Source of the DNA: Actinomadura coerulea
Lineage (GTDB): Bacteria; Actinomycetota; Actinomycetes; Streptosporangiales; Streptosporangiaceae
Direction: 5' to 3'
Length of the DNA stretch: 64,000 bases
Assembly (NCBI RefSeq): GCF_014208105.1
Contig: NZ_JACHMQ010000001.1
Coordinates: 7,192,001-7,256,000, forward strand
Below, one piece after another: positions 31,832 to 40,019 of the stretch; position 1 is the stretch's first letter, and the number at the start of each line of letters is the position of its first letter. The translations under genes were made by a program, and so were the position numbers. Below the pieces are notes generated by a model. The model saw only the letters and a list, made by a program, of their open reading frames with translations, had not been told where the DNA came from and made no database searches.

Positions 31832-33256
31832 ATGCCCACGGAAACCACACCGCCCACGGAAACCACACCGCCCACGGCGGCGGCCCCGCCCACGGCGGCG
31901 AGCGGACCCCCGCGCATCGACCGCAGGCAGCGGCTGATCCTGCTCGTCCTGCTCGGTGCCGGGTTCACGCTGTCCGTCGACTTCTCCATCCTGAACGTCG
32001 CCCTCCCGATGGTCGGCGAGGGCGTCGGGCTCGGCGTGGACGGCCTGCCCTGGATCACCGCCGCGTACGCGCTGCCCGCCGCGGGCTTCACGCTGGTGTT
32101 CGGCCGGCTGGCGGATCTGCTCGGCCGCCGCAGGCTGTTCCTCGCCGGGATGGCGCTGCTGACCGCGGCCTCCCTGCTCGGCGGCTTCGCGGCCGGCCCC
32201 GGGACGCTCCTGACCGCCCGGGCCCTCCAGGGGGTCGCCACCGCCATGGCGACCCCAGCGGCGCTGTCCCTGATCACCAGCACGTTCGCGGAGGGCCCGC
32301 TGCGCGAGCGCGTCCTCGGCCTCAACGGCGCCCTGCTCTCCGCGGGCTTCACCGTCGGCGCCCTGGTCGGCGGCGCCCTCGTCAGCCTGCTGAGCTGGCG
32401 GGCGGCCTTCTTCATCAACGTCCCGGTCGCCGTGGCCGTGCTGGTGGCCGCCCCGGCCCTGATCGGGGAGAGCAGCCGCCCCGCCCGGCTCCGGCTGGAC
32501 CTGCCCGGCGCGGTCACCGTGACCGGCGGCCTGCTGGCCGCGATCTACGCGGTCATCGAGCGGAACGCCGTCGCCGCCGTCGCCGGCGTGGTGCTGCTGG
32601 CCGCCTTCTGGGTGATCGAACTGCGCTCTCCCGCGCCGCTCGCCCCGGTGCGCATCCTCCGCCGCCCCACGGTGAAGTGGGGCAACCTCGCGGGCCTGCT
32701 GGTCTTCGCCATGGAGCCCGCCATGATCTTCCTGACGACGCTCTACCTGCAGAACGTCCTCGGCCTCTCGCCGCTGGCGACCGGACTGGTCTTCGGCGTC
32801 CCCGGCCTGGCGTCCGTCGGCGCCGGCGTGCTCGCCGGGCGGGCCATCGGGCGCTTCGGCGGCCGGACCGTCCTGACCTGCGGCCTGGCCGTGCAGGGCC
32901 TGGCGACCCTGCCCCTGGTGCTCCTCGGCACCGGCCGGACGGCGCTCCTGATCCTGGTCCCCGCGCTGTTCATCGGCTTCTTCGGGCACGTGACGGCCAT
33001 CGTGGCGTACACCGTGACCGGCACCTCCGGGCTGCCGAACGAGGAGCAGGGCCTGGCGACCGGGCTGACGCTGATGACCCAGCAGGTGGCCATCACCGTC
33101 GGCATCCCGATCCTCGCCTCGGTCGCCGCGACGCGGAGCGCGGAACTGGCCGGCATCCGCCTCGCGCTGAGCGTGGACGTGGCCGTGACGCTCGCCGGCG
33201 CGGTCCTCGTCTGGTTCGGCCTGCGCCCCCGCCCCGCGGAGAGGGCCGGCGGGTAA
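31832..33256 (+). CDS. DHA2-type MFS transporter
   Basis: 474 aa with 12-14 membrane helices. The N-terminus is a Thr/Pro-rich stretch made by a direct repeat (TETTPPTETTPPTAAAPPTAAS). MFS signatures: VDFSILNVALPMVGEGVGLGVDGLPWITAAYALPAAGFTLVFGRLADLLGRRRLF (motif A), RALQGVATAMATPAALSL (motif B), GFTVGALVGGALVSLLSWRAAFFINVPVAV (motif C). It most resembles drug or metabolite exporters of the EmrB/QacA branch; the direction and substrate are inferred. It follows the ArsR gene by 117 bases and precedes an integral membrane protein gene by 36 bases. Confidence 0.88.
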   Translation: MPTETTPPTETTPPTAAAPPTAASGPPRIDRRQRLILLVLLGAGFTLSVDFSILNVALPMVGEGVGLGVDGLPWITAAYALPAAGFTLVFGRLADLLGRRRLFLAGMALLTAASLLGGFAAGPGTLLTARALQGVATAMATPAALSLITSTFAEGPLRERVLGLNGALLSAGFTVGALVGGALVSLLSWRAAFFINVPVAVAVLVAAPALIGESSRPARLRLDLPGAVTVTGGLLAAIYAVIERNAVAAVAGVVLLAAFWVIELRSPAPLAPVRILRRPTVKWGNLAGLLVFAMEPAMIFLTTLYLQNVLGLSPLATGLVFGVPGLASVGAGVLAGRAIGRFGGRTVLTCGLAVQGLATLPLVLLGTGRTALLILVPALFIGFFGHVTAIVAYTVTGTSGLPNEEQGLATGLTLMTQQVAITVGIPILASVAATRSAELAGIRLALSVDVAVTLAGAVLVWFGLRPRPAERAGG

Positions 33257-33292
33257 AGGTGGCCTTTGCCCGCCCCGGGGAAGGGGGCGGAT

Positions 33293-34033
33293 GTGGGGGA
33301 GTGGTTCACGCGCGAGATCGCGGACGCCGGGCGGCTCCGGCTGTTCTGCTTCCTCGTGGCGTTCGTCGCGGCGTTCCTGTTCATCCGGTTCAGCGTGCGG
33401 ATGATCCGGCGGCAGGTGCGGTGGTGGCCCGGGAACGTGACGCCCGGCGGACGGCACATCCACCACGTCGTGTTCGGGCTCGTGCTCATGTGCGTCGGCG
33501 GCGTGGGCGGCCTGGCCATCACGGCGGACTCGTCCGGATGGGCGGCCGCCACCGCGGCGGTGTTCGGGGCGGGCACCGCGCTCGTCCTCGACGAGTTCGC
33601 CCTGGTCCTGCACCTCCAGGACGTCTACTGGAGCGAGCAGGGCCGGTTGTCGGTCGAGGTCGTCTTCATCACGATCGCGCTCTGCGGGCTGATGCTGCTG
33701 GGCCTGCGGCCGCTCGGCGTGGACGACGCCGCCGGGGACGGGGTGTGGGGCATCGCGGGCATCCTGCTGTTCAACCTGTGCGTCGCGATGATCGCCCTGC
33801 TCAAGGGCAAGGTCTGGACGGGCGTCATCGGCCTGTTCATCGGCCTCGTCGCGATCGTCGGGGCGATCCGGCTGGCGCGGCCGGACTCGCCGTGGGCCCG
33901 GCGCCGCTACGCGGAGGGGTCCCGCAAGGAGCGGCGGGCGCGGACCCGGGAGCGCAGGTACCGCCTCCCCGTCCAGCGCCTCGGGGACCGGCTGAGCGAC
34001 CTGATCGCCGGACGCCCGTCCATCAAGTCGTAG
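33293..34033 (+). CDS. Integral membrane protein, unknown function
   Basis: 246 aa from GTG (VGEWFTREIADAG), which has GAAGGGG 6 bases upstream. Six membrane helices are predicted, beginning at about residues 14-32 and ending at about 185-205, then a basic cytosolic tail (RRRYAEGSRKERRARTRERRYRL). Notable is the short His-rich motif GGRHIHHVVFG and the acidic/His stretch LDEFALVLHLQDVYWSEQGRLSVE between helices, both suitable for metal or proton chemistry. I recognise the overall pattern as a conserved actinobacterial membrane protein but not a named family. It is followed by a hairpin and then by the ArgS-like gene. Confidence 0.7.
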   Translation: MGEWFTREIADAGRLRLFCFLVAFVAAFLFIRFSVRMIRRQVRWWPGNVTPGGRHIHHVVFGLVLMCVGGVGGLAITADSSGWAAATAAVFGAGTALVLDEFALVLHLQDVYWSEQGRLSVEVVFITIALCGLMLLGLRPLGVDDAAGDGVWGIAGILLFNLCVAMIALLKGKVWTGVIGLFIGLVAIVGAIRLARPDSPWARRRYAEGSRKERRARTRERRYRLPVQRLGDRLSDLIAGRPSIKS

Positions 34034-34048
34034 CGGCGGCGGGCGCCG

Positions 34049-34082
34049 GGTTGCCGTTCCCGGGCGGTGGCGAACGGTAACC
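34049..34082 (+). terminator. Hairpin after membrane-protein gene
   Basis: 11-bp stem ggttgccgttc / gaacggtaacc (one G-U pair) with a 12-base loop, 16 bases after the stop codon. It separates the membrane-protein gene from the ArgS-like gene, whose leader also contains a gcggga-tag-tcccgc inverted repeat at 34086-34100. Confidence 0.5.
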
Positions 34083-34132
34083 GGTGCGGGATAGTCCCGC
34101 AGAGCCACAAACCAGAACAGGGAGAAAGTGCG

Positions 34133-35494
34133 ATGAGCCATTTGCAGGATGGGTTCACCGTCACCGGCCGGTCGCCGGTGCCCTTGATCGAGGCCTGGTT
34201 CCGGGCCGCGCTGAGGGTCGCCTTCGGCGGTAAGTACGCGGGTACCGACCCGCTCGTCCGGCGGTCGCGTCATGCGGATCTGCAGGCCAACGTCGCGTTG
34301 GCGTTGGCCAATAAACCGTTTCCCGCCCCGTACGTGGCGGGGGAGATCGTCAAGATGCTCCGTGTCGGGGATTTCGTTTCGGATGTCCGGATCAGTGCGC
34401 TCGGCCATATCAACCTGACGCTGAACACCGAGTGGGTCGCCAAGCGGCTCTCGCCGATATCGGCCTCCGAGCGCCTCGCGGTGCCCGTCGCCGCCACGCC
34501 TCAGCGGGTCCTGCTGGAGTACTCCTCACCCGACGTCGCGGAGGTGATGCATGCCGGTCACCTGCGGACGGAGATCGTGGGCGACGCCGTCGCCCGGATC
34601 CTGGAGTTCCTGGGCAATCAGGTGATCCGGGAGAGGCGCGCCGGCGACCGGGGCGCGTCCTCGCGCACCGCGGCCGGCGCGAGGCTCGACTGCTTCAACG
34701 CCGACCTCGCCGCGATCCGCCACCGGATCGAGGACCAGCGCGTCGACCGGCTGGTCTATCTGGCGGGCGGCGAGCAGAGGGAGTACCTCGAACTGCTGTT
34801 CGCCGTCGCCCGGATGACGGGCATGGAGCCCTCCGGGGCCGCGCTCGAACACGCCGAGATCGGTCTCGTGATCGACCCCAGGACCGGAAGCGAGCTGAAG
34901 AGCCGTTCCGGCGAGGCCTTCAGGGCGTCCGCCCTGCTGGCCGGGGTGCGTGAGCGGGCCGCCGAGGTGTTCGACGAGAGCGGGCGCGGCGCGCGGCTCG
35001 ACGCCGAGGCCCGTGCCGCGATCATCGACGCCACGGCCGACGGTGCGGTGAGGTTCGCCGACCTGCTGGTGGCGCGGCACGACCGGTACTCGTTCGATGT
35101 CAACCGGATGATCGGGTTCACCGGCAGGACGACCGGCTTCGTGCAGTACTCCACCGCCCGGATGGCGGCCATCCTCCGCAAGGGTAAGCGGGCGCCGGAA
35201 CCGGCCTCGGACCCGATCATGATCAAGACCGGGGAGGAGCGGGCCCTGGTGCTGCACCTGCTGGACTTCGGCCTCACGCTGGGGCAGGCGGGCGCGGCCT
35301 CGGAACCGCACCTGCTGGCGAGGTATCTCTATGACCTCGCCGTGCTGAGCATGGCCTTCTACTGGGCCTGCCCGGTGCTCAAGGCCCCCAATGAGGAGAT
35401 CAAGGCATCCCGGCTGGCGCTGTGCGCGGTCACACTGCGCACGCTGGTCACCGGCCTGGACCTCCTCGGCGTCCCCGCACCCGACTGGATGTGA
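34133..35494 (+). CDS. nrtL: ArgS-related anticodon-binding protein lacking most of the catalytic core (NrtL type)
   Basis: 453 aa against 581 for the true ArgS at 50938. The N-terminal additional domain (HADLQANVALALANK) and the C-terminal anticodon-binding DALR domain (ERALVLHLLDFG through CPVLKAPNEEIKASRLALC to the end) are intact and clearly homologous to ArgS. The HIGH-like motif is degenerate (SSPDVAEVMHAGHLR at 131-145; ArgS has SSPNVAKEMHVGHLR), and about 130-150 residues following it, including the GDWGTPFG region, the insertion domain and the Tyr/Asp that bind arginine (GYNYSTTDLA in ArgS), are missing and replaced by a short stretch (GDRGASSRTAAGARLDCF). Aminoacylation is therefore unlikely. 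I recall that RefSeq names such proteins NrtL. Good ribosome binding site (AGGGAGAA). Flanked by strong terminators, so a single-gene unit. Confidence 0.8.
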   Translation: MSHLQDGFTVTGRSPVPLIEAWFRAALRVAFGGKYAGTDPLVRRSRHADLQANVALALANKPFPAPYVAGEIVKMLRVGDFVSDVRISALGHINLTLNTEWVAKRLSPISASERLAVPVAATPQRVLLEYSSPDVAEVMHAGHLRTEIVGDAVARILEFLGNQVIRERRAGDRGASSRTAAGARLDCFNADLAAIRHRIEDQRVDRLVYLAGGEQREYLELLFAVARMTGMEPSGAALEHAEIGLVIDPRTGSELKSRSGEAFRASALLAGVRERAAEVFDESGRGARLDAEARAAIIDATADGAVRFADLLVARHDRYSFDVNRMIGFTGRTTGFVQYSTARMAAILRKGKRAPEPASDPIMIKTGEERALVLHLLDFGLTLGQAGAASEPHLLARYLYDLAVLSMAFYWACPVLKAPNEEIKASRLALCAVTLRTLVTGLDLLGVPAPDWM

Positions 35495-35516
35495 GCGACG
35501 CGTTCTGATCAAGACC

Positions 35517-35550
35517 GCGTCCGCCCGGCGCCCCGGCGCCGGGCGGACGC
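35517..35550 (+). terminator. First terminator hairpin after ArgS-like gene
   Basis: Perfect 15-bp stem gcgtccgcccggcgc / gcgccgggcggacgc with a 4-base loop, 22 bases after the stop codon. Confidence 0.75.
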
Positions 35551-35590
35551 GACAACGGGGAAGCCCCGCCGGGCCTCCACGCGCAACAGG

Positions 35591-35655
35591 CGGGCCGCAC
35601 CCCGCGCCGGTCGCTTCCGAGCGACCGGCGCCGGGCGTGCGGCCCGTTCTTCTTT
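35591..35655 (+). terminator. Second, long terminator hairpin with T-rich tail
   Basis: Arms beginning cgggccgcac and ending gtgcggcccg form a stem of about 24 bp with a two-base bulge and the loop tccg (35591-35646), followed by ttcttctttcc. This is the most classical intrinsic terminator on the plus strand in the window and, with the hairpin at 35517-35550, insulates the ArgS-like gene from the CoA-transferase gene. Confidence 0.75.
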
Positions 35656-35699
35656 CCGGGACGGGGGGGCGGCGGCCGCTCCGCGCGAACCTTGGGAAC

Positions 35700-35713
35700 C
35701 AAGCGCTCGCTTG
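35700..35713. promoter_or_regulatory. Palindrome caagcg-ct-cgcttg, possible TetR-type operator
   Basis: Perfect 14-bp palindrome 54 bases upstream of the CoA-transferase start. TTGACT overlapping its right end could serve as a -35 element. The sequence resembles sites of TetR regulators of fatty acid genes; no regulator is encoded next to it. Confidence 0.4.
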
Positions 35714-35767
35714 ACTCCAGGTGCGCCGGACCGGCACGGTGATGCTTTCCGACAAGCGAGGAGCGCC

Positions 35768-36799
35768 ATGGCGCCGCTGGACGGACTCCGCGTCCTCGAT
35801 CTGACGATGTGGCGGCCCGGGCCGTACGCCACGCAGCTGCTCGCCCAGCTCGGCGCTGACGTGATCAAGGTGGAGCCGCCCGGCGGGGAGCCGATGCGGA
35901 TGTTCCGCGACCATTTCGACGTCCTCAACCGGCACAAGCGCGGCATGGTGCTCGACCTCAAGTCCGAGGACGGGCTCGCCGCGCTCAGGGAGCTGGCCGG
36001 GGACGCCGAGGTCTTCGTCGAGGGGTTCAGGCCCGGTGTCGCCGAGCGGCTGGGCGTGGGCCACCGGACCCTCAGGTCGGCGAACCCGCGGCTCGTCTAC
36101 TGCTCCATATCCGGGTACGGGGCGGAGGGGCCGCTCAGGGACGTTCCAGGACACGACATCAACTACCGCGCCCACGCGGCGGCGCTGCCGCCCGACGCGG
36201 TGTCGCCCGAGGCCGACGAGCTGCCCCTCGCGGACATGGCGGCCGCGACGACGGCCGCCTTCGCGATCACCGCCGCCTGCCTCAGGGCCCGCGAGACGGG
36301 GATCGGCGACCGCATCGACCTCGGCATGGCGGACGTCCTGGCGCACTGGGTCGGCACCGTCCCGGCGGCGACCCGGCGGTCGGGCGCGGGACCGGTGCCC
36401 GGCTACGGCGTCTACCCGACCCGGGACGGCCAGAAGATCACCCTCGGCGTCGTGTCCGAGGACGGGCTCTGGGCGGCGACCTGCCGCGCGCTCGGCATCG
36501 GCGAGCACGCCGCCGTCCCGTTCGCCGAGCGCCTCGGGCGGATCCGCGAGCTGGACGGCGCGGTCGCCGCCGCGGTGTCCGGCCTCACCGCGCGGGAGGC
36601 CGTCGAGCGCCTGACGCGGGCGGGCGCCCCGGTGGCGCCCCTGCTGTCACGCGCCGAGATGCTCGAACTCGATCACTTCAGGGCGCGCGGGGTCCAGGAG
36701 CAGGGGCCGGTGCGGACGGCGGTCCACCCGCCGCTTCCGCGGGGAGCGGTTCCGGAGCTGGACGAGCACCGGGGCCAGGGCTGGCGTCTCACGGAGTGA
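35768..36799 (+). CDS. CaiB/BaiF (family III) CoA-transferase
   Basis: 343 aa from ATG with AGGAG upstream. Transfers CoA between carboxylic acids via an aspartyl-CoA intermediate. Family features: GLRVLDLTMWRPGPYATQLLAQLGADVIKVEPPGGEPMR at the N-terminus, HKRGMVLDLKSEDGL, EGFRPGVAERLGVGHRTLRSANPRLVYCSISGYGAEGPLRDVPGHDINYRA, the catalytic Asp in LADMAAATTAAFAI (about residue 157), and C-terminal GAPVAPLLSRAEMLELDHFRARG. Related members include alpha-methylacyl-CoA racemase and formyl/carnitine CoA-transferases; the HDINYRAHAAAL segment points to the racemase-like branch, but this is not firm. Possible control by the palindrome at 35700-35713. Confidence 0.88.
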   Translation: MAPLDGLRVLDLTMWRPGPYATQLLAQLGADVIKVEPPGGEPMRMFRDHFDVLNRHKRGMVLDLKSEDGLAALRELAGDAEVFVEGFRPGVAERLGVGHRTLRSANPRLVYCSISGYGAEGPLRDVPGHDINYRAHAAALPPDAVSPEADELPLADMAAATTAAFAITAACLRARETGIGDRIDLGMADVLAHWVGTVPAATRRSGAGPVPGYGVYPTRDGQKITLGVVSEDGLWAATCRALGIGEHAAVPFAERLGRIRELDGAVAAAVSGLTAREAVERLTRAGAPVAPLLSRAEMLELDHFRARGVQEQGPVRTAVHPPLPRGAVPELDEHRGQGWRLTE

Positions 36800-36841
36800 T
36801 ATACGGGTGGGATTGTCCGATCCCTTTGGCATAGTTGTGAC

Positions 36842-39730
36842 GTGAACGCGCGTGCGATGAGTCCCGTCCTGATCGGCAGGTCGGCCGAGCTGCGGCAGTT
36901 GCGCGACGCCCTCGGCGCCGCGCCGGGCGCCGTGCTGCTCGGCGGCGACGCCGGGCTCGGCAAGACCCGCCTGATCAGGGAGTTCAGCCGGAACGCCGAC
37001 GCCAGGACGCTGGTCGGCGGCTGCCTGGAGCTCGGTTCCGACGGCCTTCCCTTCGCGCCGTTCACCACCGTCCTGCGCGGGCTCGTCCGCGACATCGGCA
37101 TCGAGGGCGTCGCCGGCCTCGTCCCGCGCGGCGACACCGGCGCCCTCGCCCGGCTGCTGCCCGAGTTCGGGGAGCCGGAGAGCGACGCCGCGTCCGGCGA
37201 GGAGCGCGCCCGGCTGTTCGAGGTCGTGCTGACGCTGCTGGAGCGGCTCGCCGAGCGCGGCCCGGTCGTGCTCGTCATCGAGGACGCCCACTGGGCGGAC
37301 CGGTCCACCCGCGACCTGCTGGCCTTCCTGATCCGCAATCTCGGCTCGGCGCCGGTGCTGATCGTCATGACCTACCGGTCGGACGAGCTGCACCGCACCC
37401 ATCCGCTGCGCCAGCTGCTCGCCGGCCTGGAGCGGCTCGAACGCGTCCGCCGGACGGAGATCGGCCGGCTGGCCCGCGCCGACGTCGCCGCGCTCGTCAC
37501 CGAGCTGCTCGGCCACGTCCCGCCGCCCGGCCTCGTCGAGCGGATCGAGGCCCGCAGCGAGGGCAACCCCCTGTTCATCGAGGCGCTGCTCGACGACGAC
37601 GGCACGCTGGCCTGCGAGCTGCCCGAGTCGCTGCGCGACCTGCTGCTGGCGGGCGTCCAGCGGCTCCCCGAGGAGACGCAGGACGTCCTGCGGGACGCCA
37701 GCGGCGGCAGTACCCGCATCGAGCACGCGCTGCTGGCCGCGGTGTCCGGGCTCGACGACGCCGCGCTGACCCGCGTCCTGCGGCCCGCCGTCGCCGCCAA
37801 CGTCCTGGTCGTGGACGGCGACGGCTACGCGTTCCGCCACGCCCTGATCCGCGAGGCCGTCCACGACGACCTGCTGCCGGGCGAGTACACGCGCCTGCAC
37901 ACCCGCTACGCCGAGGCCCTGGAGAAGGAGCCCGGGCTCGTCCCGGCCGGGCGGCTCTGGGTCGAGCTGAGCTACCACTGGACGCAGGCCCACGACAGCA
38001 CATGGGCCCTGGTGGCGTCCTGGCGCGCGGCGCGGGAGGCCCGCAAGGCGGTCGCCTACGCCGAGTGCCTGGCGATGCTCGAACGCGTGCTCCAGCTGTG
38101 GGACAAGGTCCCGGACGCGGCGGAGCGCATCGGCGCCGACCACGTCTCGGTCCTGGAGGACGCCGCGAACGCCGCCGACCTGGCCGGCGAGTTCGACCGC
38201 GGCATCAAGCTCACCACCGCCGCGCTGAAGGAGGTCGAGGCCGCCGCGGGCGAGCGCGACACCGCCCGCTGGGCCGCGCTGCTCGAACAGCGCGGCCGGA
38301 TGCTCTACCACGTGGCGCGCCCCGGCTTCGTCGAGGACCTGCGCGCCGCGGTGGACGCGCTGCCCGCCGACCCGCCGACCATCCTGCGCGCCCGGGCCCT
38401 GTCCACGCTGGGCAACTACGTGCGCATCACCACCTCCATCGAGGAGGCCCGCGAGGCGGCGCTGGAGTCCCTGTCCATCGCGCGCGCCCTCGGCGACCCC
38501 GTCGCGGAGACCGAGGCGCTGATCACGCTGTTCTGCGCCGACATCGACTACGACGACGAGACGCGCATCGCCGAGGTCGGGGACAGCGCCGAGCGCAGCG
38601 GCAACCACCGGGTGCTGCTCCGCTACTACGTGATCAGGTCGCACTTCCTGGAGGGCACCGGGCGGCACGAGGAGGCCGCCGCCGTCGCCGGGCACGGCGC
38701 GGAACTGGCCCGCCAGTACGGCGTGGGCCGCACGCAGGGAACGTTCCTTTCCATCAACGAGGCCGAGCCGCTGGTCTCGCTCGGCCGGTGGGACGAGGCC
38801 CTGGCCGTGATGAACCACGCCATGGAGCAGGACCCCGCCATCACGACCCGCACCTCGCTGCTCGTCCTGCTGGGCTGGGTGGCGCTCGCGCGCGGCGACA
38901 TCGCGACGGCCAAGGCGCAGCTGGCCAGGTCACGCGAGATCATGAAGCTCAAGCTGAAGTGGATGAAGACGCAGGACTACTTCAGCACCCTGTGGCTGGA
39001 GGCGAACATCGCCTTCGCCGAGGGCCGCCCCGAGGCCGCGCTGGCGGCGCTGGAGCCCGTCCTCCAACACACCGGCATGCCGGACGACGCCCGCTACGCG
39101 TGGCCCGCGCTGATCGTCGGCGCGGCGGCCTGCGGCGAGATCGGCGGACCCGCCGAGGACCGCCTGCGCCGCCTGGAGGAGCGCGCCGCCGCACTGACGA
39201 CGACCGGTCCGCTCCAGCACGCGCACTGCCTCACGTTCGCCGCCGAACTGTCCCGGGCGCGCGGCATCCTCGACCGGGCCGCCTGGGAGGAGGCCGCGGC
39301 CGCGTGGGAGGCGCTCGGCAACCCCTACCACCGGGCGCGGGCCCTGGCCCGCGCGGCGGAGGCAGCGCTCGCGGCCGGCGACCACGAGGCCGCCGCGGCG
39401 GCGCTGCACACCGCCGCCGAGCTCACCGACCGGCTGGGCGCCCGGCCGCTCGCGGAGAGGGTCGCCGACCTGCTGCGCCGCACCCGGATGCCGCGCCGCG
39501 GCGACGCCTCCGCGCCGCTCGGGCTGACGCCCCGCGAGTTCGAGGTGCTGCGCCTGGTCGCCGAGGGCCGCAGCAACCGCGACATCGCCGAGGCGCTGTT
39601 CATCTCGGTGAAGACGGCCAGCGTCCACGTGTCGAACATCCTCGGCAAGCTGGAGGTGGCGAGCCGCGGCGAGGCCGCCGCGACCGCTCACCGGATGGCC
39701 CTGTTCGCCACCCCGAAGGTCGGCGCCTGA
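36842..39730 (+). CDS. LuxR-family transcriptional regulator with AAA ATPase domain (LAL/MalT-like)
   Basis: 962 aa, GTG start. N-terminal ATPase: VLIGRSAELRQLRDAL, Walker A GGDAGLGKT (34-42), Walker B VVLVIEDAHWAD (about 139-150). The middle 550 residues are tetratricopeptide-like helical repeats. C-terminal LuxR/GerE helix-turn-helix at about 895-955: LTPREFEVLRLVAEGRSNRDIAEALFISVKTASVHVSNILGKL. Such LAL regulators are cytosolic activators often tied to secondary metabolism or sugar uptake. A CATAGT -10-like hexamer at 36830-36835 ends 6 bases before the GTG, so the mRNA may be leaderless; no -35 match is visible. No ribosome binding site is seen. The target genes are not evident nearby. 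Confidence 0.9.
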   Translation: MNARAMSPVLIGRSAELRQLRDALGAAPGAVLLGGDAGLGKTRLIREFSRNADARTLVGGCLELGSDGLPFAPFTTVLRGLVRDIGIEGVAGLVPRGDTGALARLLPEFGEPESDAASGEERARLFEVVLTLLERLAERGPVVLVIEDAHWADRSTRDLLAFLIRNLGSAPVLIVMTYRSDELHRTHPLRQLLAGLERLERVRRTEIGRLARADVAALVTELLGHVPPPGLVERIEARSEGNPLFIEALLDDDGTLACELPESLRDLLLAGVQRLPEETQDVLRDASGGSTRIEHALLAAVSGLDDAALTRVLRPAVAANVLVVDGDGYAFRHALIREAVHDDLLPGEYTRLHTRYAEALEKEPGLVPAGRLWVELSYHWTQAHDSTWALVASWRAAREARKAVAYAECLAMLERVLQLWDKVPDAAERIGADHVSVLEDAANAADLAGEFDRGIKLTTAALKEVEAAAGERDTARWAALLEQRGRMLYHVARPGFVEDLRAAVDALPADPPTILRARALSTLGNYVRITTSIEEAREAALESLSIARALGDPVAETEALITLFCADIDYDDETRIAEVGDSAERSGNHRVLLRYYVIRSHFLEGTGRHEEAAAVAGHGAELARQYGVGRTQGTFLSINEAEPLVSLGRWDEALAVMNHAMEQDPAITTRTSLLVLLGWVALARGDIATAKAQLARSREIMKLKLKWMKTQDYFSTLWLEANIAFAEGRPEAALAALEPVLQHTGMPDDARYAWPALIVGAAACGEIGGPAEDRLRRLEERAAALTTTGPLQHAHCLTFAAELSRARGILDRAAWEEAAAAWEALGNPYHRARALARAAEAALAAGDHEAAAAALHTAAELTDRLGARPLAERVADLLRRTRMPRRGDASAPLGLTPREFEVLRLVAEGRSNRDIAEALFISVKTASVHVSNILGKLEVASRGEAAATAHRMALFATPKVGA

Positions 39731-39954
39731 GCCGCCCGCCTGATTCACGGCGGGGAATCTCCCCTCCCGGATCCCCCACCGCGAACCGTCGGACCACACG
39801 GGAACTTTCGTGGCTGGCCTTTCGGGGACGCGGCCCGCGGAAGCAGGCGGTGCTTCTCCGCCCGGAGAGGCGGACCGGGTCCCGTTCCGGCCACTGCACA
39901 GTCTCGCGGTCCCGGGCCCGCACGGCGAGGCGGGACATACCGTTTCGGCGTCAA

Positions 39955-40000
39955 GAAAAAAGCGACGGGGACGGACCACCGGTGGTGATCCGTCCCCGTC
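39955..40000 (-). terminator. Intrinsic terminator of the methyltransferase gene
   Basis: On the minus strand a 12-bp perfect stem gacggggacgga / tccgtccccgtc enclosing the palindrome accaccggtggt is followed by a run of six U (aaaaaa at 39956-39961 on the plus strand). It starts 20 bases beyond the stop of the gene at 40020. The remainder of 39731-39954 shows no gene. Confidence 0.85.
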
Positions 40001-40019
40001 CGCGGCGAGGAGCGCGGCG

